A stretch of DNA of 64,000 nt from Trichomonas vaginalis G3 (GCF_026262505.1 NC_067208.1:15137962-15201961), one strand, 5' to 3'; shown: positions 33,781 to 43,456, counted from the first letter of the stretch. Translations and numbers: made by a program. Notes: generated from the letters alone by a model not told the origin.

Positions 33781-35014
33781 TGTACAGAATAGATGTTTCA
33801 GATTTTTATGACTTCCAAGCATTCAGAAATATGTGTCCATTTCGAGACTATAACAAAGCAGTCGAGAATTTGAAAACGTTTAGTCATTTATGTCGACTCT
33901 GCCCAGAATGTTATGTCATGAAAGAATGGGATGTTGTCTTTAACAAACCAAGAGCAACAATAGTGTCTGAACAAGAATGTAGACAGAAACTTAAGAAAAT
34001 AAAAGTCGTACAAGTTGGCATGAAGATGTTAGATGCTTGGGATATCTTATTGTCAAAGTTAGAAGATTTTTCAGTTCGAGGTATAAAGTTCTATACACCT
34101 TCTCCAAACTTCTATTCTATCTTCACTGGATATAAATACGAACAAGTAGAATGGAAAGAAAATATTATAGAAGCTTGGTTAGACCATGTCAAAGAAATTA
34201 TATGCAATGGAAACGAAAAGGTTTATGAGTATATCTTATGTTGGTTTGCAAACATCTTACAACATCCAAGTGCTAAAAATGAAACTGCTCTCATTATAAT
34301 TGGAAAACAAGGAACTGGTAAGAACACATTCTTTACAGATATTTTGTGCAAACTGTTAGAGGGCTATTCGAACCCGAATATGACAAACTTAGAAAACATC
34401 TGTGGCAAGTTTAACTCCTCAATAGAGAATATGAAACTTATAGTATGTAACGAACTTCAAAGTATAGATACAACAAAAGTTTTAAACTCAGATGCTTTGA
34501 AGAGTCTTATAACAGACAAAGTTGGAGTTGTTGAAAGAAAGTATAAAGACCAAAGAGTTTGTGAAAATGTTGCAAACTTCATTATGGTTTCAAACAATGC
34601 TGTTCCGATGAAGTTAGAAAGTTCTGACAGAAGATATGTAGTTGTCAGAACGTCAGATTCTCATATGCAAGATACTGAATATTTTGACGACTTAGCAGAA
34701 ACTTTGACATCTGACTTTTACAACCACTTGTTCTCATATTTCATGACATTAGATATTTCTAAGTTCAATCCAAGACAAATTCCACATACCGAAGAGAGAC
34801 AAACATGTTAGAAGCAAACAAGAGTGTATATGAACTGTTCATAGATGAAACTGACTTTGTGTCATTAGATGAAAGGTCATTGTACGATTCGTATAAACAA
34901 TATTGTCAAGAATATGGTTATATGACCGCTTCTAAACGAACATTCTTGGCAAATGTCAAAAGTCTTTTAGATGTTCAGAATGGTGTATATACAAAGAAAA
35001 ATTTTTCTGAGTAA
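33781..35014 (+). pseudogene. D5-type SF3 helicase/NTPase gene, broken
   Basis: Start at 33781 (MYRIDVSDFYDF). Walker A is GKQGTGKN about 175 residues in. A Walker B-like ICNELQ segment and an Arg-rich sensor region (SDRRYVVVR) follow. It matches the helicase half of the element B gene at 59227-61539, including WDILLSKL, the YKY motif and LILQHPSAKNETA-like text. Unlike that gene, no primase domain precedes it. It would unwind DNA ahead of element replication. The end region is read in more than one frame. Confidence 0.8.
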
Positions 35015-35050
35015 ATTTAAAAAAAAATCTTTTTTTATCCGATAGAAAAG

Positions 35051-35469
35051 ATGGCAAAATTCATCTCAGTAAATAAGTACATGACAGAAGTCAAAGATAA
35101 GTTAGCTCCATTCGCATATTTGAATGTTTACTTCTACAATTTTGAAAAGTCTACATTTGACAAAATTTGGAACATTGCACCAGTTAAGTTTGCTGTTGTT
35201 AGAAAAAGTGGTGCAACTTTTGAAGACTTATACATTGACGGTATGTTGACAGTCAAAAAAATTTTGACAGAAAGTTCTCAAAACTCGAAGAAGGCAAAGC
35301 ATACAAACTTGTTATACCTTATGAACCAAAGAAAGCAGACGACTATGAATATTATGAGTCTAAGATAGTTGAAGTTCAAGGTAAATTGGGTAAAAAGATT
35401 TTAGAGTCTAAGCCAGTGTTTGCTCCTAAAGAGGAAGAGAACATTGACATTGACCCAGAAATGTTCTAA
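35051..35469 (+). pseudogene. Element A small gene, unknown
   Basis: Begins MAKFISVNKYMTEVKDKL after a TATCCGATAGAAAAG leader and is followed by coding-like sequence to about 35469. The family is unknown. Confidence 0.4.
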
Positions 35470-35481
35470 AAATAAAATTTT

Positions 35482-35949
35482 ATTTTTACATGTCATATCT
35501 CCCCTTCTCTGGAACTGGTTCAGGTTCTTTCTTCTCTTCTACTTTCTTCTCTTCTTCTACTTTCTTCTTCTTTTCTCTCTTCTTCTTCTCTGGTGGAGTT
35601 ATGTCAAATTTCTCCGAACCATATTTATGTAAAAGTTCTTTGTCCTTTAATAGCTCTTCTATTCTGTTTTCTATTTCATCTTCAAGAACAGCGCATGTGT
35701 CTTCTTTGCATTCTAAGAAGTTTTGTTGGACTTCATCTTTCCAAGAGGCGTCATCTCTGTCAACAAGTCTGTCATTGACAAATTTTAAGACTGCTCTGCT
35801 TAATTTTTATGGTTCTTGTCATATTCCCAGAAACAGAACTTTAGAACAAATTCCCCTTTCTTGTTTACACTATGTAAGATTTTATGGTCGACAGATGTTT
35901 TGCTGTCAAAAAGTTTGTCTCGAATATAGATAGCGAAATCGCTAGACAT
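35482..35949 (-). pseudogene. Element A minus-strand gene, unknown, broken
   Basis: The start at 35949 reads MSSDFAIYIRDKLFDSK. The C-terminal region is Lys/Glu-rich. It diverges from the packaging ATPase gene across 35 bases. No family is recognised. Confidence 0.4.
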
Positions 35950-35984
35950 TTTCTAAAAGATAAAAATTTTAATTTTCTAAAAAT

Positions 35985-36849
35985 ATGTTAGAAAAAAAGT
36001 TTGCTGACATTGACAAGAAATTTGAGAATGTTTTAAACAAGAACAAGAGGAAGTTAGAAAATGCTCAGATAAAGCCTATACATGACAAGTTCTTATTTGC
36101 TCAGAATGGTATAACAGGTCTAATTGCACCACCTGGGTCGGGTAAGACTTTCACTTATCTTAAAATGGCTGCACAACAACAAGAACTAGATGAGAAGAAC
36201 CCATTCTATGAGTTAGTTGTTATTTGTTCGACTTCTGGTCAATTTGACCAAACCGTCAATTCGTTCAAAGATATTATATAAAGAAGTCTAAGTTAGTATG
36301 TATAAAGGATACTGAGTTGTTAGATTGGATAAAGAAGTACCAAAGAAGAGTTTTGAAGTATATAATGCTATAAATGAGTATATAAATTCTAAGTTTAAAG
36401 ACCCAAATGAGGAAATGCAGAGAATATTAGAGAAGAAACACTTCAGAAACAAACAGAAAGAGATAGAATACATTTCGAAGAAATTGCAATCTTACGATTG
36501 GAAGACTTACCCTCATAGGTGTCTTCTTATCTTAGATGATTTCGCCTCTCATCCTTTGTTAAAGAATAGAGAACAAGATATGTGTCGAATTCTTAAGAAG
36601 CTCAGACACTTTAACATTTCAGTCGTAATATGTGTACAGACAGCAAAGAGTTTAAGTAAGGATGTTAAAAGAATACTTACTGACATAATACTTTTCCCCG
36701 GATTGTCCGAAGACGATTTCATGGAACTTATGAAAGAGTCCATGGCAGGTAAGTTTGACAGACATGAACTATGGAGAAGTACAAAGTCATACAAGACCCT
36801 CATACTTCTTTCAGAATTCATATCTACGCAAACAAAGTTCAAATTGTAA
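35985..36849 (+). pseudogene. A32-type (FtsK/HerA-like) packaging ATPase gene, broken
   Basis: Walker A is APPGSGKTFTYLK about 47 residues in. Walker B is CLLILDDFASHPLL, followed by a region with SVVICVQTAKSLSKDVKRI, as in the A32 packaging ATPases of Polintons and large DNA viruses. It would pump element DNA into capsids. The gene is read in two stretches. Confidence 0.85.
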
Positions 36850-36875
36850 AAAGTCAATAAAAATAAAGAGTTCAT

Positions 36876-37702
36876 TTACTCTGCTTGTTTGAAGTTGTCA
36901 AAATACTCTGTTATTTTTTCCTTTAACAATGGCAAATCTTCTTTGAAGGTAAGAATTGTACAACCTTTAATATCATAGTGTGTTTGAGGTAAAGTATCTT
37001 GAACTATTTGTTTCACATCTTCATTCGGTGTCATTGAAATCGGTAAGTTTTCGCGATAGAACCAATTTCTGTCAGATTTGTAAATCTTAGCAAGGTCGTA
37101 AAAGCTTTTGTTGTTTCTTCTGACTAAATGCAACATAACATATCTTTATCTTCTTCATTTTCCATCTCTTCAGTATAAATCATATACTTATAGTTCTTTT
37201 CCTTACCTTTTGGTACCGAACGTGGTATTCTTTTCTGAATGCTTTTGTCTTTTGCTTCAATGACTTCATCTTTTGCTTGAAGTTTCTTTTCCATCTCTTC
37301 ACGTTCTTGTCTATGAATTTCGTCTAACATCATGAAAATATAACAAGCATAACGAGGTGAAGCCCACATTGCAACAGCATTTACAAGAAGTCTATGTACA
37401 TAATATCCTCTTAAATTTATTGGCAAATTTTTACGATTTTCATACGGAATCTCATTCCTCGGTTTTTCGAGGGAAGCAAACATATGAGGAAATTCTTCTA
37501 AAAGTTCTTTTGTCTGTTGGTTTTCAAACCAATGATATGCTTGCTTTGTAGAACGAAGAGCGTTCAAAATACTTTGCATTTGGTACATATCGTCTTTGAC
37601 CGAACGAATGAGACGGAGTTGTTTGTTAAACTGAACCCACTCATATTCTTCATTTATAGCTTCATGGACTATAACTGTTGTTGTGTTCTCTGTTGTTGAC
37701 AT
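36876..37702 (-). pseudogene. KilA-N domain gene, broken
   Basis: Start Met at 37702 (MSTTENTTTVIVHEA), placed just after the conserved leader TATGTAAAGACAGAT. The KilA-N DNA-binding region includes YHWFENQQTKELLEEF and YYVHRLLVNAVAMWASPRYA, followed by a coiled coil and a C-terminal stretch with HLVRRNNKSFYDL. KilA-N proteins are viral DNA-binding regulators. It is read in two stretches. Confidence 0.75.
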
Positions 37703-37740
37703 ATCTGTCTTTACATACAAAATAAAAAAATATTTTATAA

Positions 37741-37757
37741 AAAACTAACTTTATTTT
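37741..37757 (-). promoter_or_regulatory. Shared leader motif (KilA-N gene 1)
   Basis: AAAATAAAGTTAGTTTT on the minus strand, 38 bases before the start codon at 37702, followed by TTTTGTATGTAAAGACAG. Confidence 0.7.
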
Positions 37758-37789
37758 CTGTCTTTCACAAAAGACCAAAAATAAACGCT

Positions 37790-38401
37790 TTACATGTATT
37801 TTTCAGCAACTTCGTCAAATAATTTTATAGCTTTATCTATCTCATCTACTTCAAACGTTTCTTTACCTTTCGTGGGAGCACCATACATTTTCTCAAACTT
37901 TTCAAGTAGTTCTGTTTCTGCAGCTCTCATATCGTTAACAAACACAACCTTAACTCTATTGACTGTACTGTCATATCTTTGAGTTATATTATATGTTCTT
38001 CCTATCTTATATCTCTTTGTATTGAAGTCCTTCGGTTTCTGAACGATGTAAAGTAAGCCTTCACTGCAACGTTCTGAGTCGAATAAACCATATGTTATGA
38101 AGTTATATCCAACAACTGGGTCAATCCATAACAAAACTATTGGTATAAGACTTTTGTCTATAAGATATGCTGTAGTTCCATAGAATCTTACCGATATCAT
38201 AAGCTCAGGATTTCTTGTCAAAATTTTCTGAGTTGAAGCAATTCCAACCCAATGCCATGTTTTCTTTCCAGATGGAGATATAATGTCTGACAAAGAATAT
38301 TTGTTGTATTTCTTTGAGTATCTTACGTTTAAATCACCTATTCTAACCAATTTGGTGTCATTGTCTATCTTTTTAACTGTTTCAAACTCAATGTTTGTCA
38401 T
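37790..38401 (-). CDS. KilA-N plus T5orf172/GIY-YIG protein of element A
   Basis: The start Met at 38401 follows the conserved leader. The N-terminal part (residues 1-110) is KilA-N-like, with YSLSDIISPSGKKTWHW and VVGYNFITYGLFD. The C-terminal part is a GIY-YIG-related T5orf172 domain: GLLYIVQKPKDFNTKRYKIG is followed by RYDS and the AAETELLEKFE segment. It is an intact frame of about 203 codons. It probably binds DNA and perhaps cuts it; this pairing is common in viral KilA-N families. Confidence 0.8.
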   Translation of the reverse strand: MTNIEFETVKKIDNDTKLVRIGDLNVRYSKKYNKYSLSDIISPSGKKTWHWVGIASTQKILTRNPELMISVRFYGTTAYLIDKSLIPIVLLWIDPVVGYNFITYGLFDSERCSEGLLYIVQKPKDFNTKRYKIGRTYNITQRYDSTVNRVKVVFVNDMRAAETELLEKFEKMYGAPTKGKETFEVDEIDKAIKLFDEVAEKYM

Positions 38402-38440
38402 ATATGTTCTTACATACAAGATAAAAAAAATATTTTATAA

Positions 38441-38457
38441 AAAACTAACTTTATTTT
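38441..38457 (-). promoter_or_regulatory. Shared leader motif (KilA-N gene 2)
   Basis: AAAATAAAGTTAGTTTT on the minus strand, 39 bases before the start codon at 38401, with TTTTATCTTGTATGTAAGAA in between. Confidence 0.7.
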
Positions 38458-38461
38458 TTCT

Positions 38462-39182
38462 ATCTTAAGGAAATTCATGATTTTCATAGAGTTTTAGGCG
38501 ACCAGGATTTCTTACCTACTCGCTGTTCTTCACGATTTTCATGTGTTTTAGGCAAGGCCGGTAAAATCCGGTCTAGAGAAATTTCACGATTTTCATGAGT
38601 TTTAGGCGACTAAGTTTTTTTTCCCTGGTCGCTGTTCTTCACGATTTTCATGTGTTTTAGGCAAGGCCGGTAAAATCCGGTCTAGAGAAATTTCACGATT
38701 TTCATACGGAATTCAGCAAAAATATATTTTAGGGTAGAAGGTTAGATCTAACCTCTTTTCTAACCTCTTTTCTAACCTCATGAATTTTCATGATTTCATC
38801 GTAAATGTTTTGTCAAGACTTCTTCGTAAATGTTTTGTCAAGACTTCTTCATCGTACATTCTTTGTCATGATTTCATCGAAACTAAACATACATGTTTTG
38901 TCAAGACTTCTTCATCGTAATGAGCGTAAATCAGACAAAAATAATGTTTAGGGTAGAAGGTTAGATCTAACCTCCTTTCTACCCTCTTTTCTACCCCAGT
39001 TATTTTATAAGCGTTTTACATGGTAAACGTTATTTTTTAAATTTTGTGAAAACTCAACGGTTTGACACGTGCCCTAAAAATTATTTTACTCAGAATTTTG
39101 TTGCTGAATTCAGCAAAAATAATGTTTAGGGTAGAAGGTTAGATCTAACCTCTTTTCTAACCTCTTTTCTACCCCAGTTATT
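38462..39182. repeat. Element A intergenic repeats, left block
   Basis: Non-coding. First come two copies of a unit of about 120 bases with CACGATTTTCATG, TTTTAGGCAAGGCCGG and the small palindrome CCGGTAAAATCCGG (38470-38700). Three copies of GGTTAGATCTAACC follow (38740, 38959 and 39137), each preceded by TTTAGGGTAGAA and followed by CTCTTTTCTAACC-type text, mixed with GTCAAGACTTCTTC repeats. GTAAACGTTA-type segments also occur near 39020 and 39200. Confidence 0.85.
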
Positions 39183-40118
39183 TTATAAGCGTTTCACATG
39201 GTAAACGTTATGAATTCGTGAGACTCTAAACAGTTTTGTAGCTTCTATTTCTTCTGTCAGTATGTCAAAAGTTTTAACGATACCGAAGGTTTCTTTATAT
39301 TTCTTCTTGACGTCAGATAGAAGGAAATCTTCTGCTGTTGGATAGTTTTTGTTCAGAAATTCTAACATGTCCATTTTATCTTCTGCTGGCTTTTCTGCTT
39401 CTTTCTTTAAATCTGCATAGTCGTTTCTCATACGTTCTATCTCTTTGACTGAGTAGTTATATTTCCTAATTGCTGCCTTACATTTAGAACATTGCGGGTT
39501 CATTTTTGCGTTATATTCTGAAACCTTACCTGCTAGAACAACTAAGGCGTCAATTGCTCTCTTCATCTCAAACATAGCGGGTCTTATCTGTTCATTCCAT
39601 ACCTTACCTCTTCTATCTTTATCTCTTATCTGCCATACACATTCAGCAACTAACGAAACAAAGTTGTCGTAGGTCTTAAACTCCCGGGTTTTGTAAAGGT
39701 CAGAAACATTCTTATATACCATGTCGCAATCTTTGTCCATAACTTTATGGTTGCAATGAAAACCAAGGAATTCATAATTTACCTTTCGTATGAACTTCTT
39801 TATTTCTACTGAGTCAGTTGCTTTGACTTCAATTTCGTCGAATTCAGGAATAGTGAGTTTTTGTTGTTGGATTTCAGGTAGTTTAGGCAAATGGTCAATA
39901 ATGTCCTGCATTTCATAAAGATACTGTTCATTTGTTTCATCTTTCGCACTACAGTTTAAATTAGATGTTAAAAGTTCTTGCTTTATCTTCTGGATTTCTG
40001 TTTCAAAAGTATATGAAGAAGGAATAAAGCTTTTCATTTCTACTAACATTGAAGTTGGGTTCATGACTAACGAGTTTGGTGCTGTTGTTTGAATTGTTGT
40101 TGTGCCGATTGTTGACAT
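39183..40118 (-). CDS. Element A protein, unknown (311 residues)
   Basis: Start Met at 40118 after the conserved leader. It is an apparently whole frame. The middle holds CNHKVMDKDCDM and CSKCKAAIRKYNYSVKEIERM, so a Cys/His metal site is possible. Helical, Lys/Glu-rich stretches follow, and it ends IHNVYHVKRL. No family is recognised. It shares the leader of the KilA-N genes and is flanked by oppositely oriented palindrome repeats, which suggests a replication or early regulatory role. That is inference. Confidence 0.65.
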   Translation of the reverse strand: MSTIGTTTIQTTAPNSLVMNPTSMLVEMKSFIPSSYTFETEIQKIKQELLTSNLNCSAKDETNEQYLYEMQDIIDHLPKLPEIQQQKLTIPEFDEIEVKATDSVEIKKFIRKVNYEFLGFHCNHKVMDKDCDMVYKNVSDLYKTREFKTYDNFVSLVAECVWQIRDKDRRGKVWNEQIRPAMFEMKRAIDALVVLAGKVSEYNAKMNPQCSKCKAAIRKYNYSVKEIERMRNDYADLKKEAEKPAEDKMDMLEFLNKNYPTAEDFLLSDVKKKYKETFGIVKTFDILTEEIEATKLFRVSRIHNVYHVKRL

Positions 40119-40157
40119 TTCTGTTCTTACATACAAAATAAAAAAAATAAAAAAAAT

Positions 40158-40174
40158 AAAACTAACTTTATTTT
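40158..40174 (-). promoter_or_regulatory. Shared leader motif (gene 39183-40118)
   Basis: AAAATAAAGTTAGTTTT on the minus strand, 39 bases before the start codon, followed by T-rich DNA and TTTTGTATGTAAGAACAG. Confidence 0.7.
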
Positions 40175-40193
40175 TTATTTCGGGAAAATTCAT

Positions 40194-40640
40194 GACAAAT
40201 TCAAGAGGGTAGAAAAGAGGTTAGAAAAGAGGTTAGATCTAACCTTCTACCCTAAATTATATTTTTGTCTGATTTACACTCATTACGAAGAAGTCTTGAC
40301 AAAACATTTACGAAGAAGTCTTGACAAATTCAAGAGGTTAGAAAAGAGGTTAGAAAAGAGGTTAGATCTAACCTTCTACCCTAAATTATATTTTTGGTGT
40401 AAATTTCATGATTTTCGAGATTTTAGACCATGTTAGAAAAGAGGTTAGAAAAGAGGTTAGATCTAACCTTCTACCCTAAATTATATTTTTGGGTCCTTTA
40501 CACTCATTACGAAGAATCTTGACAAAACATATACGAAGAAGTCTTGACAAAGCATATACGATGAAATCATGAAAATTCAAGAGGTAGAAAAGAGGTTAGA
40601 AAACAGGTTAGATCTAACCTTCTACCCTAAATTATATTTT
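40194..40640. repeat. Element A intergenic repeats, right block
   Basis: Four GGTTAGATCTAACC copies (40231, 40360, 40455 and 40606) in the opposite orientation to the left block, with the tail CTTCTACCCTAAATTATATT and upstream AGAAAAGAGGTTAGAAAAGA. GAAGTCTTGACAAA units lie between them. Confidence 0.88.
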
Positions 40641-40796
40641 TTGGTCCGGGAACAAAATGAACGAGGTCAGGATGTATGTAAATACATTTGAATTCATTCA
40701 TAACACCCTTTGTAAGCTCATAAAATGCTTGTTTGAGGTCGAGCCACATTTGGCTCCACCGTATTCTTTCAACCAAAACTCAAGAATTTCCTGCAT
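40641..40796 (-). pseudogene. Element A short gene relic
   Basis: A coding-like stretch starting MQEILEFWLKEYGGAKCGS directly after a shared leader motif (40808-40824). It is too short and interrupted to assign. The segment containing the motif and TTTTATACAAAATTCATG looks like a truncated member of the leader-linked gene set. Confidence 0.35.
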
Positions 40797-40807
40797 GAAT
40801 TTTGTAT

Positions 40808-40824
40808 AAAACTAACTTTATTTT
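40808..40824 (-). promoter_or_regulatory. Shared leader motif (relic gene)
   Basis: AAAATAAAGTTAGTTTT on the minus strand, only 11 bases before the relic start, so part of the usual leader is missing here. Confidence 0.55.
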
Positions 40825-40882
40825 TTCTATCCTAAGGAAATTCATGACAAATTCAAGAGGGTAGAAAACAGGTTAGAAAACA

Positions 40883-40896
40883 GGTTAGATCTAACC
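40883..40896. repeat. Palindrome repeat GGTTAGATCTAACC
   Basis: A single copy between the relic and the Pro/Gln-rich gene, in the same orientation as the right block. Confidence 0.85.
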
Positions 40897-40903
40897 TTCT
40901 ACC

Positions 40904-41248
40904 CTAAATTATATTTTTTTGGTCCGGGAACAACTTTCTCTCAATAGGGGCAGTAGCATAATCTTTGCGTAAGCGGTTCAGACCTTCTTCGAACTCTTGG
41001 TCTCTCTTGGATTGAGATTGGAATTGGAATTGCTGGGGTGGAGCTTGCTGGAACATCCAAGGGTTGGGGAAGTAAGGCATAGGCTGAGGAGGGTAGTTCG
41101 GGAAGCCTTGTGGTGGGTAGTAACATTGAGGTGGAAATTGGTAGTAAATCGGAGGTACTTGCTGGAACTGAGGTTGCTGAGGAGACTGTTGTGGTTCCTT
41201 AGGTTCCTCTGGTTGGGATATGGGCTCGGTTGGTGGGACGTCGGACAT
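40904..41248 (-). CDS. Element A Pro/Gln/Tyr-rich protein
   Basis: The Met at 41248 (MSDVPPTEPISQPEEP) is taken as the start, in preference to an upstream Met at 41275. The protein is low complexity with PQQ, PPQ and YYPPQ repeats, then a short charged C-terminus (RDQEFEEGLNRLRKDYATA). The frame is open throughout. It could be a flexible virion or adaptor protein. No family is recognised. Confidence 0.55.
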   Translation of the reverse strand: MSDVPPTEPISQPEEPKEPQQSPQQPQFQQVPPIYYQFPPQCYYPPQGFPNYPPQPMPYFPNPWMFQQAPPQQFQFQSQSKRDQEFEEGLNRLRKDYATAPIERKLFPDQKNII

Positions 41249-41276
41249 TCGTTTGTGGCTTAACCGTCGGACCACA

Positions 41277-41504
41277 ACGATAAAAATCTCTGCTACTAGC
41301 AGTACTGCTACTGACAGTAGCAGTACTTTTACTGACAGTAGCAGTACTTTTACTGACAGTAGCAGTACTTTTACTGACAGTAGCAGTACTTTTACTGACA
41401 GTAGCAGTACTTTTACTGACAGTAGCAGTACTTTTACTGACAGTAGCAGTACTTTTACTGACAGTAGCAGTACTTTTACTGACAGTAGCAGAGATTTTTA
41501 TCGT
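41277..41504. repeat. 21-bp tandem repeats inside 21-bp inverted arms
   Basis: Perfect inverted arms (ACGATAAAAATCTCTGCTAC plus T at 41277-41297, inverse complement at 41484-41504) enclose about eight tandem copies of ACAGTAGCAGTACTTTTACT plus G. The first unit also contains the 11-base palindrome arms AGTACTGCTAC and GTAGCAGTACT. In one plus-strand frame the repeats would spell TDSSSTF, but I see no gene signals. Confidence 0.9.
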
Positions 41505-41508
41505 CCAA

Positions 41509-41628
41509 CCTTACAAATGTAAACTTATATCGTTCTATTTTCTTCACTAGGGTCTAACACCAAAATAACCTTACAAATGTAAACTTATATCGTTCTATTT
41601 TCTTCACTAGGGTCTAACACCAAAGTAA
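41509..41628 (+). repeat. 60-bp tandem duplication
   Basis: Two adjacent 60-base copies that differ at one position or very few, each starting CCTTACAAATGTAAACTTAT and including TTCACTAGGGTCTAACACC. They lie between the 21-base repeat array and the tRNA-like sequence. Confidence 0.9.
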
Positions 41629-41668
41629 CCTATGTACATGAAATTTCACTGCATAAAAGGAAAAAACC

Positions 41669-41741
41669 TGCGAATCGGGATTTGAACCGAGGTCTTCGAC
41701 GCCTTTAACGAGGTAGCCCATACCACTGAGCTATGAGCCGC
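41669..41741 (-). tRNA. tRNA-like sequence, imperfect fold
   Basis: On the minus strand it has a good A box (TAGCTCAGTGGTATGGGC, with D-stem GCTC/GGGC) and B box (GGTTCAAATCC) at normal spacing, length about 73. The first and last bases (GCGGCTC and GATTCGC) pair except for one mismatch and one wobble. The anticodon stem folds poorly, and the T stem pairs well only with an eight-base loop. A UAA (Leu) anticodon is suggested by position but is unsure. It may be a decayed tRNA or a Pol III promoter relic inside element A. Confidence 0.4.
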
Positions 41742-41797
41742 TTACATATTCACAAAAATAAATTGTTTTCATGAGTTTTCTACGATGTTAGAAAAGA

Positions 41798-41811
41798 GGT
41801 TAGATCTAACC
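41798..41811. repeat. Palindrome repeat GGTTAGATCTAACC (last copy)
   Basis: The rightmost copy of the family in element A, followed by CTTCTACCCTAAAC, same orientation as the right block. Confidence 0.85.
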
Positions 41812-41831
41812 TTCTACCCTAAACATTTTTT

Positions 41832-42693
41832 TCAATACTTTTTCAGCACTTTTCCGTAGTTATATATGAAAGACAATTCGAGATAAAAGTCATAGTACAA
41901 TGGAATAATATGTTGCACACCATTTGTTGTGAACCAAACTTGAAAGTCAGAGAAACTGTTACTAGGTGGTTCGTAGAATTTAGAAGCAAAGTCATAAAAG
42001 TCCTTACCAATACATAGAAAACTATTGTTGCTTGAACTGAAACTTGCATGACACATAACATTTTGAGGGTCAAACACGTTTCTATAAACTGTCAAATTTG
42101 CTGGTGGAAGTATAAATTTAAATGGACCATCTGGTGGTAATGGTTTCGTTCTGGTTTAGTAACCGAAGAAATTGTGCCCAAGAACGTTTGTCTACTTCCC
42201 AAAATAAAAACTGTGTATCTCTTGGAGGGTTAATTTCAATCTTTTGAAATGAAACGGTGGAGTTCATCTTGTCATATTCTAGTTTCAGATAGTATGTTCC
42301 ATTTAGTAAAGAGTCGTATTTTTCTTGAAATTCCCAATAATATTTGTTCATTTGAGTTTGAAAGTCATTTAGAGTTTTCTCAAGACTTTCGTCTGAACGA
42401 ACTGTAAAGATTCTCATTTCGTCGAATTTGTCTATTAGACCATCAGAACCTTTATACTGCCCATGAAAATATACTGCGAACATAAATGCGTTAGTTCTTT
42501 TGAAAACAAAACTCTTCTAAATCCTATTGCCTTTGCATCTGAAGGACTTTGAAGCCAACGAATTGGATAGTCAAACCTGTATGCTCGGGATGAAAATTTC
42601 TTCATCTGATATTGTCCTACCAGCATTTGTAAAGATATAGTCTAACGGTTTTGTATCTGCTACTTTTGTTCTTTGTTTTTCAACCTGAAGCAT
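41832..42693 (-). pseudogene. Element A virion-like protein, paralogue 1, broken
   Basis: Coding sequence starting at 42693 and ending near 41832 that matches the intact gene at 46890-47738 along its length. Shared text includes YRFDYP.RWL, KAIGFRR, FDP, HASFS, NSFLC and SDFQVWFTT followed by PLY. It is interrupted a few times. The function is unknown; the pair probably encodes virion components. Confidence 0.7.
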
Positions 42694-42717
42694 TTAATAT
42701 ATGTAAAAATAATTGTT

Positions 42718-43314
42718 TTAAAATTGTATGCCATATAGCTTCTTGAATTTGTTAAGAAGTATTTGAACGTTTTTTCCATCTGTATCTCTAGTGTTTACAT
42801 AAGCATAGCCCGCCTTAGTAAAATATACTTGTAATTTCCTATAGTTTACGCCGGTATAAAAGTAGAAAGAGTCTTGTTCTTCGCTATAGTAGTAAAACTC
42901 AAACGTATGCTTGCCATAGTCTGTAATTTCAATTGTTTCATCTTCTAGTTCGTCGACAAATTCGAATACAATATCTCCAAATTTGCCTTTGTTCTTATTG
43001 TTTTCAGAACGAGTGACCCAACGTAAGTTTTCAAGTCTATTGTCGTTTCTTATACGGTTTATATGGTCTACAAAAGGTAAATTGTTAGGATTCAGTATAA
43101 AATGAGTTGCAATGACAACATGTTTAAAAATAGTGTTTTCCACCCATCTTCATAACAGCATATCCGTTATTTCGCTCCCATTCGCTTAAAACTCTTTTTG
43201 TCTTTTTGTTTTCTGACTTCAAATGACTCACAACAGTGAATTTCATATTTCTCATCTAACAAACAAGTTTCCCAACGGTCTGCTCCAACAAACTCAGCGT
43301 ACATTTCAAATAAA
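42718..43314 (-). pseudogene. HNH endonuclease with NUMOD4-like start, broken
   Basis: The beginning (MYAEFVGADRWETC) resembles NUMOD4 of homing-type nucleases. The HNH core is in VDHINRIRNDNRLENLRWVT with the following Asn-rich stretch. Such nucleases are common selfish passengers in viral DNA. The C-terminal 80 residues are unrecognised. The gene has at least one interruption. Confidence 0.75.
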
Positions 43315-43452
43315 ATAAAAAAATATTTTTTTAAAAATATATTGTTTTAAAATGGTATGCCATTTCATATTTCTCATCTAACAAACAAGTTTCCCAACGG
43401 TCTTCTCCAACAAACTCAGCGTACATTTCAAATAAAATAAAAAAATATTTTT
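43241..43452. repeat. Tandem duplication, 122-bp period
   Basis: Bases 43241-43330 recur at 43363-43452 with one difference. Each copy holds the beginning and leader of the HNH gene (TACATTTCAAATAAAATAAA). The join also repeats the gene's 3' end text ATTGTTTTAAAATGGTATGC. Confidence 0.85.
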
Positions 43453-43456
43453 TTCT

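Noticed and set aside
41220-41522. Open frame spelling TDSSSTF repeats
   Set aside because: It follows from the 21-base tandem repeat being a multiple of three; there is no leader and it overlaps the start of the opposite gene.
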